From an uncultured Pelagibacteraceae bacterium (GTDB lineage: Bacteria; Pseudomonadota; Alphaproteobacteria; Pelagibacterales; Pelagibacteraceae), in the NCBI GenBank assembly GCA_902631265.1, contig CACOXX010000002.1, positions 18,963-82,962 on the forward strand: a stretch of DNA of 64,000 bases. Direction: 5' to 3'. Shown here one piece after another: positions 46,269-54,710 of this stretch (its first letter is position 1; the number at the start of each line of letters is the position of its first letter). The translations under genes were made by a program, and so were the position numbers. The notes beneath the pieces are model-generated. The model was given only the letters and a program-made list of their open reading frames with translations. It did no database searches and was not told the origin of the DNA.

Positions 46269-46796
46269 TTATTGTTCTGAATTTTCTGAGTTATCAGCGT
46301 CCTGCTGATCGTTTTCAGCTATTTCATCAAGAGAAACTTCGTTACTTTCCTCTACTCCGCCCTCTTCAGTTGGAGCATCATTTGATTGAGGTGCATCAGC
46401 ATTTTGTAGTTCTGCTAAATCTTCTTTTGAAACTTGAATTTTTTCAGGAACTTTTCTTGCTCTTTTAGAAGGTAAAATAGGCGTTCCACTTTTTGAGATT
46501 TCGCCTTTGTATAAGTTTTCAAAATCATCTCCTATATCTTCGTCTTCTTCGCTTAAGTCATCAACTTGCTCAATATGTTTTCTAAGTTTGTAAACAGCAC
46601 TATCTGTTAACTCACTTGTTTTAACATTTTCATTTGCAATTTCTCTAAGTGCAATAACAGTATTTTTATCGTTATCTCTCTCTACACTTGGTTCAATTCC
46701 AGAATTTAATTGAGTAGCTCTTTCCTTTGCGACTAAAACTAATTCATAAGGGCTGTCTACTTTATCTATACAATCTTCTACAGTTACTCTAGCCAT
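46269..46796 (-). CDS. rpoZ: RNA polymerase omega subunit with long acidic C-terminal tail
   Basis: Omega assists RNA polymerase assembly. Residues 1-75 are a clear RpoZ domain ([33 protein letters not shown]...[14 protein letters not shown]). The protein is 175 residues, against about 90 in E. coli; residues 78-175 form a low-complexity tail rich in D, E, S, N and Q, broken by one basic segment ([20 protein letters not shown] at about 112-131). The tail role is unknown. It is a single gene between cmk and an MFS carrier. Confidence 0.88.
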   Translation of the reverse strand: MARVTVEDCIDKVDSPYELVLVAKERATQLNSGIEPSVERDNDKNTVIALREIANENVKTSELTDSAVYKLRKHIEQVDDLSEEDEDIGDDFENLYKGEISKSGTPILPSKRARKVPEKIQVSKEDLAELQNADAPQSNDAPTEEGGVEESNEVSLDEIAENDQQDADNSENSEQ

Positions 46797-46838
46797 GCGG
46801 AGTATTTATACTCTGAGGTCTATAAAATCAAGGTGTTT

Positions 46839-48041
46839 TTATAAAATCGTAGGATTGAGTTTGTTTTTAATTAAAAACAGTAAAATTAATGAAATTAAAA
46901 TATAGCCTCCAGAAATCATAGATATTTGCTCTATAGAAAAGTCAAAGTCTATCATTAGTCCAAAAAAAGCAGTTCCAAACGCAGTTGAAAATACCATTAA
47001 TGCAGTAGTTAGTGCTTTGATAGATCCTATAAACTTAACACCATATAATTCAGCCCACGTTGATGATCCTAAAACGTTAGCAAAACCATTTGATACACCG
47101 ATAAGGCCTAAAAAAAAGAATGAGGAAACTGGTGATTGAAAGTAAATTAAAATCAATAAAGAAATCAAAAAAGGGATATTCATATATATAAGTAGTTTTC
47201 TACTTGTAAATTTATCAATTAAATACCCTGCTACGAATAAAGTTAATACTGATGCAATTGAATAAACCATAAATGATTGAGCGATAGTATATTCACCCCA
47301 GTTTTTTGCAGACAAAATAAATGATTGATAGACAAATATTCCTGTTGCTATCCAGGGCATCGCTAGCATATTTAAAGCAATAATAATAAATCTATAATCT
47401 TTAATAACCTCAGATCTTTTCCATTGTTTTATATTTTCTTTAATAACTTCATTACCATCTTCCCTCGATGAAAGTTTAACCTCTTTCACTAAAAAGTAAG
47501 ATACCATAGGGAGAAATAAAATTATGGCAACTGAAATAATGATCCATATACTTCTCCAATCCATTATTGTAAGAGCATAAATTATTGTAACTGGCATTAA
47601 AAATTCTGCAGTAGATAAACCAAACCACCCAGTACTTAGTGCTTTACCCCGAGTGTTAGTAAAGTATCTAGATATTGTAGTAGAGGCAGTGTGAGACATC
47701 ATTCCTTGGCCAGAAAATCTCATTAACAATATTGCAACAAAAAGAAATGTAATTGAATTAATTTTTGAGAAAGTAAATGTTGAAATTGCAAGTAATGATA
47801 TAACAAAAAAAGAAAATTTTAAGACATTAAAGTCATCAATTTTTTTTCCAACCCAAATTAAAATTATACTACTTAATAAAGTTGCTGATGCATAGATTGA
47901 GCCAAATTGTCCATGAGTAATATTTAAATCATTTCTTATACTTTCATTGAACAATCCTAAAAAAAAACTCTGTCCAAAGCTTGAAAAAAATGTAAATATA
48001 AATCCAAATATAATTACTTTAATACTTAAATTTTTTAACAT
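46839..48041 (-). CDS. MFS transporter
   Basis: The 400-residue protein has about 12 membrane helices. Features of the major facilitator superfamily include the loop WVGKKIDDFN (about 63-72) and the equivalent GYLIDKFTSRKLL in the second half. FINITHGQFGSIYASATLLSSI-type sequence near the N-terminus resembles oxalate/formate antiporter-like or monocarboxylate-type members, but substrate cannot be assigned. It is divergent from the dehydrogenase across 6 bases. Confidence 0.85.
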   Translation of the reverse strand: MLKNLSIKVIIFGFIFTFFSSFGQSFFLGLFNESIRNDLNITHGQFGSIYASATLLSSIILIWVGKKIDDFNVLKFSFFVISLLAISTFTFSKINSITFLFVAILLMRFSGQGMMSHTASTTISRYFTNTRGKALSTGWFGLSTAEFLMPVTIIYALTIMDWRSIWIIISVAIILFLPMVSYFLVKEVKLSSREDGNEVIKENIKQWKRSEVIKDYRFIIIALNMLAMPWIATGIFVYQSFILSAKNWGEYTIAQSFMVYSIASVLTLFVAGYLIDKFTSRKLLIYMNIPFLISLLILIYFQSPVSSFFFLGLIGVSNGFANVLGSSTWAELYGVKFIGSIKALTTALMVFSTAFGTAFFGLMIDFDFSIEQISMISGGYILISLILLFLIKNKLNPTIL

Positions 48042-48047
48042 TAAATT

Positions 48048-48917
48048 ATGTCTTGTAACGTTGCTTTCATTGGTCTTGGTGTAATGGGATATCCCATGGC
48101 TGGTTATATATCAAAAGGTGGGCACAATGTAACTGTTTATAATAGAACAGGAGCTAAAGCTGATAAATGGATAGAAGAATTCAAAGGAAAAAAAGCTGAC
48201 ACACCTAAAGATGCTGCAAAAGATGCTGATTATGTTTTTACATGTGTAGGAAACGATAACGATTTGAGAGAAGTTACATTTGGAGAAAATGGAATATTTA
48301 AATCAATTAAAAAAGGAGCAGTATATATTGATAACACAACTGCTTCAGCAACAATAGCAAGAGAAATTTATTCTCACGCAAAAAAAAATGGTTTTGGTTT
48401 TTTAGATGCTCCCGTATCTGGTGGTCAAGCAGGTGCTGAGAACGGTGCTTTAACTGTAATGGTTGGTGGAGATCAAGAGGACTTTGATAAAGCATTAGAT
48501 AAAATTGATTGCTACAGTAAAAAAGTAAAGTTGTTAGGTAAATCTGGTTCAGGTCAATTGGCAAAGATGGTGAATCAAATTTGTATTGCAGGGTTAGTGC
48601 AAGGATTATCAGAAGCAATTAACTTTGGTCAAAAAGCAGGATTAAACATGGAAGATGTTATCGAGGTTATTTCAAAAGGTGCTGCTCAGTCTTGGCAAAT
48701 GGAGAACCGTTATAAAACTATGTTAGAAGATAAATTCGATTTTGGATTTGCTGTAGATTGGATGAGAAAAGATTTAAAGATTGCAATGGAAGAAGCAAAG
48801 AATAATGGATCGCTATTACCAATCACAGAAATAATTGATAAGTATTATGCTGAAGTTCAAGACATGGGTGGTAAGAGATGGGATACTTCAAGCTTAATAA
48901 AAAGATTTAGAAAGTAA
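48048..48917 (+). CDS. beta-hydroxyacid dehydrogenase (3-hydroxyisobutyrate dehydrogenase / tartronate semialdehyde reductase family)
   Basis: The 289-residue oxidoreductase has an N-terminal Rossmann fold (VAFIGLGVMGYPMAGYISKGGHNVTVYNRTG), the substrate motif DAPVSGGQAGAENGALTVMVGG (about 124-145), and the catalytic lysine region GSGQLAKMVNQICIAGLVQGLSEAI. Members act on 3-hydroxyisobutyrate, tartronate semialdehyde or succinic semialdehyde. The residues visible do not separate these. It precedes the PNPOx-like gene by 4 bases. Confidence 0.88.
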   Translation: MSCNVAFIGLGVMGYPMAGYISKGGHNVTVYNRTGAKADKWIEEFKGKKADTPKDAAKDADYVFTCVGNDNDLREVTFGENGIFKSIKKGAVYIDNTTASATIAREIYSHAKKNGFGFLDAPVSGGQAGAENGALTVMVGGDQEDFDKALDKIDCYSKKVKLLGKSGSGQLAKMVNQICIAGLVQGLSEAINFGQKAGLNMEDVIEVISKGAAQSWQMENRYKTMLEDKFDFGFAVDWMRKDLKIAMEEAKNNGSLLPITEIIDKYYAEVQDMGGKRWDTSSLIKRFRK

Positions 48918-48921
48918 AAGT

Positions 48922-49521
48922 ATGCAGCCTGCGTACTATGAAGACTTTAATGAAATAAAAAAGAAAATCTGGTCAATGCTAGATGATGCAGTAACGAATA
49001 GAAGTTCTCAATTTAGAATTCCAACTTTTATATGTGGTCATAATAACGATATTGATGGGAGAATTGTTGTTTTAAGAAAAGCAGATCAACAAAATAATCT
49101 AGTTCAATTTCATAGCGATATAAGATCAGATAAAATAGAATTTCTTAAAAATAATCCCAATGCAGCACTTTTGTTTTATGATAAAGACGAAAAAATTCAG
49201 GTTCGGCTTAAAGTAAACTGTGTTATTAATCATAAAAACGACATTACAAAAATTTCTTGGGAAAAAACTCAACATATAAGCCGTAAATGTTATTTGGTTG
49301 ATAACGGTCCAGGAACAGAGTCTGATGTTCCAACATCAGGATTAAAACCCGAGTTAGATAATTTTGACTATACAAAAGAACAAAGTGAAGAAGGTTATAA
49401 AAATTTCACTGTTATTCAGTGTAAAATAAAGACTATTGAGTGGTTATATCTTGCAGCTAAAGGCCATCGAAGGGCAAAGTTTGATTTGGAAAGCAATAAA
49501 GATACTTGGTTAATACCCTAA
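48922..49521 (+). CDS. pyridoxamine 5'-phosphate oxidase-like FMN-binding protein
   Basis: The 199-residue protein has the split-barrel flavin fold: RIPTFICGHNNDIDGRIVVLRKADQQNNLVQFHSDIRSDKIEFLKNNPNAALLFYDKDEKIQVRLKVNC. It resembles the PNPOx-like, Alr4036-type family rather than PdxH itself, so a direct role in vitamin B6 synthesis is doubtful. Co-directional with the dehydrogenase, 4 bases apart. No further specificity can be read. Confidence 0.7.
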   Translation: MQPAYYEDFNEIKKKIWSMLDDAVTNRSSQFRIPTFICGHNNDIDGRIVVLRKADQQNNLVQFHSDIRSDKIEFLKNNPNAALLFYDKDEKIQVRLKVNCVINHKNDITKISWEKTQHISRKCYLVDNGPGTESDVPTSGLKPELDNFDYTKEQSEEGYKNFTVIQCKIKTIEWLYLAAKGHRRAKFDLESNKDTWLIP

Positions 49522-49655
49522 AAACAAAATCTTTAAATACCGGGACTATACAAAATAACTAGGTTGCATTCAATTTATATATTTGTCTTTTTAGAAAATA
49601 AATTAATTGATTAAAAATTTTATTATGTAAAAATTTAATAAAGGAGGTTTAAACT

Positions 49656-49751
49656 ATGAAATTACCACCAGATACTTAGCTGGTGAGATTAAAATCAAAT
49701 AAAACTAAAAATAAAATCCATTATATGGATTTAGCCAAAGGGCATAATTAA
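49656..49751 (+). other. small ORF with an in-frame amber codon (MKLPPDT*LVRLKSNKTKNKIHYMDLAKGHN)
   Basis: AAAGGAGGT at 49640-49648 gives an 8-base spacing to an ATG at 49656, one of the best ribosome binding sites in the window. The reading frame is seven codons, TAG at 49677-49679, then 23 further sense codons to TAA at 49749. The continuation is basic and protein-like. A single base change of TAG (for example to TGG or CAG) would give a 31-residue peptide. Options are a short leader peptide, a small gene broken by mutation or sequence error, or a structured RNA whose ORF is accidental. I do not recognise a family. Confidence 0.4.
49666..49686 (+). other. hairpin over the amber codon of the small ORF
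   Basis: CACCAG-atacttag-CTGGTG is a 6 bp inverted repeat whose loop contains the TAG. A second short inverted repeat AATCCA-ttata-TGGATT follows at 49715-49731. Confidence 0.5.
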
Positions 49752-49789
49752 GGGGAGCTCTTACGGCACAACCTAAGAGCGACCCCCTT
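49750..49789 (+). terminator. long two-part hairpin between convergent transcripts
   Basis: AAGGGG-a-GCTCTTA-cggcacaacc-TAAGAGC-gac-CCCCTT forms a 13 bp interrupted stem. It overlaps the TAA of the small ORF and ends 5 bases before the convergent gene's stop. It could serve as a terminator, but only a short TTCT follows, so it is not a canonical one; it may be the 3' domain of a small RNA. Confidence 0.5.
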
Positions 49790-49794
49790 CTAAA

Positions 49795-50307
49795 CTAAAA
49801 AATACTTTTAGAATATTTTTTCCAATTATCTTGATAATGTTTAGTATTTTCAAAAACTGCTTTTTTTTCGTCTTCAGTCACTTGTCTAATAATTTTTCCT
49901 GGAGATCCTACAACTAGAGAATTATCTGGTATCTCTTTATTTTCTGTAATCAAAGCTTTGGCACCTATAATACAATTTTTTCCTATCTTTGCTTTGTTAA
50001 GGATTACTGCACCTATCCCAATTAAACTATTGTCACCAACTGTGCATCCATGGAGCATCACTAAATGTCCAATAGTTACATTTTTTCCAACTTTTAAAGG
50101 ACAACCTGGATCAGTGTGTAATACACAACCATCCTGAACGTTTGAGCCCTCACCTATATGAATATTTTCAATGTCACCTCTTAAGGTTGCATTAAACCAA
50201 ACACTTGTATTTTTATCTAATGTTACATCTCCAATAATAACAGCATTAGGAGCTACCCAATTTTCGCCAGAGTTTTTTGGTTTTTTATTTTCCAAATCGT
50301 AAAACAT
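49795..50307 (-). CDS. gamma-class carbonic anhydrase-like hexapeptide protein
   Basis: The 170-residue left-handed beta-helix protein has the three zinc ligands of the gamma carbonic anhydrase family: His64 (VLHTDPG), His81 and His86 (GHLVMLHGC), with the 5-residue spacing of Cam-type enzymes. Family names include YrdA and PaaY. Activity as a carbonic anhydrase varies between homologues. It is divergent from the redoxin across 17 bases. Confidence 0.85.
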   Translation of the reverse strand: MFYDLENKKPKNSGENWVAPNAVIIGDVTLDKNTSVWFNATLRGDIENIHIGEGSNVQDGCVLHTDPGCPLKVGKNVTIGHLVMLHGCTVGDNSLIGIGAVILNKAKIGKNCIIGAKALITENKEIPDNSLVVGSPGKIIRQVTEDEKKAVFENTKHYQDNWKKYSKSIF

Positions 50308-50324
50308 AATTTATATATTCTAAC

Positions 50325-50879
50325 ATGGCACTTTTAAAAACTCCAATATGTGATTTTGGTCTGAATGCAATAGATTTTAAGCTTAAATCAATTAATGGGG
50401 AATTATTAACATTGAATGATGTCAAAGGCGATAATGGGACTTTGATAATGTTTATTTGTAATCATTGTCCTTATGTGAAAGCTATAATAAGAGAACTTGC
50501 AGATGATTGTACAAAACTTAAAGAAAATGGCATTAACTCAGTTGCGATAATGTCAAATGATACCAAAAACTATCCAGAAGACTCTTTTGAAAACATGAAA
50601 AAGTTTTCTGATAGATATAAATTTTCATTTCCATATTTAATTGATGAAACTCAAGAAATTGCAAAAAAATATGATGCAGTTTGCACTCCAGACTTTTTTG
50701 GATACAACAAAAACCTTGAGCTCAATTACAGAGGAAGAATAAGAGAACTAAATGATTTAAAGCCTGTTGGTTCAGGTGACAGTGAGTTGCTTAAATCAAT
50801 GAAGCTAATTGCTCAAACCCAACAAGGTCCGAAAGAACAATATCCTAGTATGGGATGCAGTATAAAATGGTTTAAATAA
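50325..50879 (+). CDS. thioredoxin-fold redoxin (AhpC/TSA-like)
   Basis: The 184-residue protein has a thioredoxin fold with CNHCPY (C45, C48) in IMFICNHCPYVKAIIRELAD. This resembles thioredoxin-like peroxiredoxin-family proteins found in many marine bacteria. The cis-proline region is VCTPDFFGYNKNLELNYRGRI. No signal peptide, so likely cytoplasmic. Its stop overlaps the next glycosyltransferase start by one base. Confidence 0.8.
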   Translation: MALLKTPICDFGLNAIDFKLKSINGELLTLNDVKGDNGTLIMFICNHCPYVKAIIRELADDCTKLKENGINSVAIMSNDTKNYPEDSFENMKKFSDRYKFSFPYLIDETQEIAKKYDAVCTPDFFGYNKNLELNYRGRIRELNDLKPVGSGDSELLKSMKLIAQTQQGPKEQYPSMGCSIKWFK

Positions 50880-51967
50880 TGAATTTAATTATCACAAGAA
50901 ATTTTCCACCTGATGTTGGGGGTATGCAAAATCTTATGTTTGGCCTTACAAAATCACTGTCGGAACATATGATGGTTAAAGTATTTGCTGATGAACATTA
51001 TCAGCAGGAAAAATTTGATGAAGATTTATCATTTTCAATTGAAAGAGTCGGAGGGCCAAAAATCTTTAGAAAATTTAGAAAAGCTTCATTAATTAATAAT
51101 TACTTGCAGAAAAATACTAAAGTAAAAAATATCATCTCTGATCATTGGAAAAGTTTAGAAAATATAAATACCAAAATAAGAAAAACATGCCTAATTCACT
51201 CTAAAGAGATAAATCATAAAAAAGATTCTTTTCTTAATAAACGAGTTGTTAGAGTGTTAAACAACTGCGATCATATCATTGCAAATTCAAACTTCACAAA
51301 AAACCTAGGTATTGAAATAGGTGTTAATGAGGAAAAAATCAAAGTTATTAACCCAGGTGTATTTCCAAGAGAAGAAGTAAATCCAAAAATAGATGAAAAA
51401 ATATTAAAGAAACTTGAAGGAAAAGAGCCAAGACTAATTACTGTTGCTAGATTTGATAAAAGAAAAAATCATGAAAAAATAATTATGTCTTTGAGAAATT
51501 TGAAAGAAATTTACCCAAACATAATTTATATTTGCATAGGTCAAGGAGATACTTTGGAGTCTCAGAAAAAACTTATTAAAGAATTAAAACTTGAAAGTAA
51601 TGTTTTATTTTTAAAGGATTTGTCAAAAGATGAAAAAAACTCATACCTGAAAAATTCAAATGTTTTTGTTATGCCATCAATTTCTTACAAAAAATCTGTA
51701 GAAGGTTTTGGAATTGTTTATGTTGAGGCTGCTCAATATGGAGTTCCGTCAATTGGTGGAAAGGTTGGTGGTGCATCCGACGCTATTGTCGATAATGAAA
51801 CTGGTTTACTTTGTGATGGAAATAACATGGATGAAATCTATCAAAGTTTAGTAAATATATTGCAGAACAATAAATTTAAAGTTTTGGGAAAAAATGCAGA
51901 AGAAAATGCAAAAAAATTTCTTTGGCCAGAAATCTTAAAAAAATATTTAGAAATTCTAAAGAACTAA
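50879..51967 (+). CDS. glycosyltransferase, GT4 family
   Basis: The 362-residue GT-B protein begins MNLIITRNFPPDVGGMQNLMFGLTKSLSEHM, the GT4 N-terminal acceptor domain with its glycine loop. The donor domain has LITVARFDKRKNHEKII and the E-x7-E region EGFGIVYVEAAQYGVPSIGGKVGGASDAI. Likely builds lipopolysaccharide or another surface glycan. It converges on the GT9 gene with a 12-base overlap. Confidence 0.86.
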   Translation: MNLIITRNFPPDVGGMQNLMFGLTKSLSEHMMVKVFADEHYQQEKFDEDLSFSIERVGGPKIFRKFRKASLINNYLQKNTKVKNIISDHWKSLENINTKIRKTCLIHSKEINHKKDSFLNKRVVRVLNNCDHIIANSNFTKNLGIEIGVNEEKIKVINPGVFPREEVNPKIDEKILKKLEGKEPRLITVARFDKRKNHEKIIMSLRNLKEIYPNIIYICIGQGDTLESQKKLIKELKLESNVLFLKDLSKDEKNSYLKNSNVFVMPSISYKKSVEGFGIVYVEAAQYGVPSIGGKVGGASDAIVDNETGLLCDGNNMDEIYQSLVNILQNNKFKVLGKNAEENAKKFLWPEILKKYLEILKN

Positions 51968-52885
51968 TCTTTCAAAAACTTTCTCTGCACTTAAATTTTT
52001 TAAATCACTCACTTGTATTGCTTTAAAGTTTTCTCTTTCAATACTCACCTTATGAGCTGTCGTATGACTTCCAAACAACGACAGACCTTTAACATTTAAA
52101 TGTGCTGCCATATGTGCAGGACCTGTATCATTAGCAATAACAAATTTGCTTCTCTTTATTAAACCTGCCAGTTCTGAGATAGAAATAGCTTTATCTTCAC
52201 TTAAAATAGAAACAGCATCTAACTTTTTGGCTTTTTCTATTTCACCAGGGCCAGGTGCTAACAATATTTTTAGATTAGGATGATTTTGTTTTATAAGTTT
52301 TATTAATTGATCGTAATATGGCCATTTCTTTTGTTGTAAGTGCTCAGAGCAAAAAGGAAATAACAATATATAATCAGATAAATTATATTTAGAAATAAGT
52401 TTATCAATATTAGAACAGCCCCAAGTAAAATCTGGCTTTAAAGTGTGGGATGTTTTTAAACCAGATATCTTTAATTGATGATCAAACCTTTCTAACACTG
52501 GTTTTTTATCAAATTCTTTTTTAGTTTCATTTGCTGGAAGAGTAGTTTCAGAAGAAGACCATTTATAAGATCCTAAATTAGGAAATAAAATTCTTTTATA
52601 AAATGAAGTCCTTGAGGAATTCTGCAGATCGTAGACCTTTGTAAACTTATGTTGTTTAATTTTTTTCATTAAAGAAAAAAGATAGATCAAATTAAACCTG
52701 GACAATCTTTTATCGACAATTACTTCTTTTATATTGGGATTTTTTTTGAAAAGATCTGAATATACGTGAGATGTTAATAAATAAATAAAATCATCTTTAT
52801 GGTTGTCATAAATATCTTGAATTGCCCCACTCGCTTGAGCTATATCTCCTAGTGATCCGTGCTTTATGATTAATATATTAGACAT
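51956..52885 (-). CDS. heptosyltransferase-like glycosyltransferase, GT9 family
   Basis: The 309-residue protein starts NILIIKHGSLGDIAQASGAIQDIYDNH, the ADP-heptose:LPS heptosyltransferase N-terminus, and has LLFPFCSEHLQQKKWPYYDQL and the donor-site block FVIANDTGPAHMAAHLNVKGLSLFGSH. Family members add sugars to the lipopolysaccharide core. Which sugar is used here is not known. It is divergent from the DUF6165-type gene across 32 bases. Confidence 0.87.
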   Translation of the reverse strand: MSNILIIKHGSLGDIAQASGAIQDIYDNHKDDFIYLLTSHVYSDLFKKNPNIKEVIVDKRLSRFNLIYLFSLMKKIKQHKFTKVYDLQNSSRTSFYKRILFPNLGSYKWSSSETTLPANETKKEFDKKPVLERFDHQLKISGLKTSHTLKPDFTWGCSNIDKLISKYNLSDYILLFPFCSEHLQQKKWPYYDQLIKLIKQNHPNLKILLAPGPGEIEKAKKLDAVSILSEDKAISISELAGLIKRSKFVIANDTGPAHMAAHLNVKGLSLFGSHTTAHKVSIERENFKAIQVSDLKNLSAEKVFERLVL

Positions 52886-52917
52886 ATTTTTAACAATTTA
52901 TCACACTATAAAATTTT

Positions 52918-53307
52918 ATGAATAAAATATTAGTTGAAGTTTCTGTTGGTGAGTTATTAGATAAATTAACTATCCTTGAAATCAAAAAAGACAAAATCAA
53001 AGATTCAGAAAAATTAAAATTCATAAATTTAGAATATGATTCTCTAAAGGAACAATATGATAAAAATGTGAAAGTTGATGAAAAGATTAAGAGTTTATTC
53101 TCTGAATTAAAAGAAATAAATGCAAAATTATGGGACATTGAGGATAATAAAAGACAATGTGAAAAAGATTCAAAATTCGATGATCATTTCATTTTATTAT
53201 CAAGAGAAATCCATTTTTTAAACGACAAACGAGCAGGTATTAAGTTAGAAATAAATAATCATACTGGATCTAAAATCAAAGAAATTAAAGAATATACAAA
53301 ATATTAA
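52918..53307 (+). CDS. DUF6165-type small protein
   Basis: The 129-residue, charged, mainly alpha-helical protein starts NKILVEVSVGELLDKLTILEIKKDKI, which I recognise as the DUF6165 pattern, often found beside glycosyltransferase genes. A coiled-coil-like stretch spans about 35-75. No membrane segment or catalytic motif is visible; function is unknown. Neighbours on both sides are glycan and transporter genes. The last 4 bases overlap the convergent ABC permease. Confidence 0.65.
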   Translation: MNKILVEVSVGELLDKLTILEIKKDKIKDSEKLKFINLEYDSLKEQYDKNVKVDEKIKSLFSELKEINAKLWDIEDNKRQCEKDSKFDDHFILLSREIHFLNDKRAGIKLEINNHTGSKIKEIKEYTKY

Positions 53308-53975
53308 TAACTATATTTTTTTTCCAAAAATTTAATTAAATTGTGTACCAAAAAAGTTAAAAACAAGTAAATACCACCCGCAACAATAAATACTTCAACC
53401 GGTTTGAAAGTTGTAGAAATAATATATTTAGCCACTCCTGTTAAATCCATTAAAGTAACTGTGCTAGCCAAAGAAGTACCCTTTAGCATCAATATAATTT
53501 CATTGCCATAAGCTGGTAATGATTGTCGAATAGCAATAGGAGTTTGTATTTTAAAAAAAATAATTTTGTTTGATAAGCCTAAACTTTTGCCTGCTTCTAT
53601 AAAACCCAGGTTAATTGTTTGAAGGGCAGATCTAATAATTTCAGATGTATAAGCTCCTGTATTTAAAGAAAATGCTATAATTGCACACCAGTATGGTTCT
53701 TTTAAAATTACCCATAAAAACGAAGATCTTAAAAATTCTATTTGTCCTAGTCCGAAATAAATAATAAATATTTGAACAAGTAGTGGAGTACCTCTGAATA
53801 GATACGAATATCCATAAGCAAATCTATTTATGAAAATATTTTTGCTAAGTCTTAAAATTGCAAAACAAAATCCTAAAATTAATCCAATTATAAGAGATAA
53901 TGATAATAATTTTAGCGTAATTAAAGTAGCATTTAACAACTTTGGAAAACTATTTAACATTAAATCAAAATCCAT
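53304..53975 (-). CDS. amino acid ABC transporter permease, HisM-like
   Basis: The 223-residue protein has about five membrane helices with the polar amino acid permease (HEQRO) pattern: ATLITLKLLSLSLIIGLILG, RGTPLLVQIFIIYFGLG (about 62-78), and the EAA loop EAGKSLGLSNKIIFFKIQTPIAIRQSLPAYGNE. It pairs with the second permease, overlapping it by one base, and ends the polyamine/MTA operon. No ATPase gene adjoins. Confidence 0.9.
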   Translation of the reverse strand: MDFDLMLNSFPKLLNATLITLKLLSLSLIIGLILGFCFAILRLSKNIFINRFAYGYSYLFRGTPLLVQIFIIYFGLGQIEFLRSSFLWVILKEPYWCAIIAFSLNTGAYTSEIIRSALQTINLGFIEAGKSLGLSNKIIFFKIQTPIAIRQSLPAYGNEIILMLKGTSLASTVTLMDLTGVAKYIISTTFKPVEVFIVAGGIYLFLTFLVHNLIKFLEKKYSY

Positions 53976-54667
53976 TAGAAACCTCTGTTGTATTTTATTT
54001 CTAATTTATTAATTAATTTCATGCTCAGAAAAGTTAATAACAAATATAATAATGCAGCAAATGAATAAAAAAATAACGGATCTCTTGTTGAGCCTGCTGC
54101 AATATATGATTGTCTCATAATTTCTACCAATCCTGTTACAGAAATTAAAGATGTGTCTTTAAGGGTTATTTGCCATACATTACTTAAATTTGGGATAGCT
54201 AATCTAAGCATTTGTGGGAGTATTACTTTTAAAAAATGAATTGGTTTTTTCAGCCCTAAAACTTGAGAAGCTTCAAATTGACCTTTGTCAATTGATTGTA
54301 TTGCTCCTCTAAAAACTTCAGTTGAGTAAGCGCCAGAAATTATTCCAATTGCAAAAGAACCTGTAATAAAAGCGTTTATCTCAATGTATTCATTATAACC
54401 AAAAATTGAAGCAACAAACATCACTGCACCACTTCCACCAAAAAAAAATAAATATATAACTAATAATTCTGGCACACCTCTAATTACTGTAGTGTAAGAG
54501 TTGGCAATAATATTTAAAAATCTATTTTTTGATAGTTTTAAAGGGGTAAAAATTAATGCAAAAATAAAACCAATTATCATTGCTGTTAATGAAACTGCTA
54601 AAGTCATGAGAGTTGCAAAAAACAACTCATCACCCCAACCTGAATTTCCAAATGAAAGAAGACTCAT
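53975..54667 (-). CDS. amino acid ABC transporter permease, HisQ-like
   Basis: The 230-residue permease has FFATLMTLAVSLTAMIIGFIFALIF, VIRGVPELLVIYLFFFGGSG, and the EAA loop EASQVLGLKKPIHFLKVILPQMLRLAIPNLSN. Resembles HisQ/ArtQ-type subunits for polar amino acids or opines. A hairpin separates it from the upstream binding-protein gene. Its ATPase partner must be encoded elsewhere. Confidence 0.9.
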   Translation of the reverse strand: MSLLSFGNSGWGDELFFATLMTLAVSLTAMIIGFIFALIFTPLKLSKNRFLNIIANSYTTVIRGVPELLVIYLFFFGGSGAVMFVASIFGYNEYIEINAFITGSFAIGIISGAYSTEVFRGAIQSIDKGQFEASQVLGLKKPIHFLKVILPQMLRLAIPNLSNVWQITLKDTSLISVTGLVEIMRQSYIAAGSTRDPLFFYSFAALLYLLLTFLSMKLINKLEIKYNRGF

Positions 54668-54670
54668 AAA

Positions 54671-54701
54671 TTATGGCGACTATATTATATAGCCGCCATA
54701 A
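54671..54701 (-). other. hairpin between binding-protein and permease genes
   Basis: TTATGGCG-g-CTATA-taa-TATAG-t-CGCCATAA is an 8 bp outer stem plus a 5 bp inner stem, in the 43-base gap after the solute-binding gene. It lacks a long U run, so RNA stabilisation of the binding-protein message or partial termination are both possible, as for the dctP-dctQ hairpin. Confidence 0.65.
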
Positions 54702-54710
54702 CTGAAATAA

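Larger units (their letters stand above)
49522..49794. other. largest intergenic region; candidate small ORF/structured RNA
   Basis: 273 bases between a plus-strand and a minus-strand gene. It contains an unusually strong Shine-Dalgarno, a tiny interrupted ORF and three inverted repeats, described in their own entries. The first 120 bases (49522-49640) are AT-rich with TTGATT at 49608-49613 as a possible -35 element; no clear -10 spacing. Confidence 0.6.

Noticed and set aside
49677-49679. TAG in the small ORF as a pyrrolysine codon
   Set aside because: No pylS, pylT or Pyl biosynthesis gene is visible, the lineage is not known to use it, and the codon sits in a hairpin loop that may be RNA structure.
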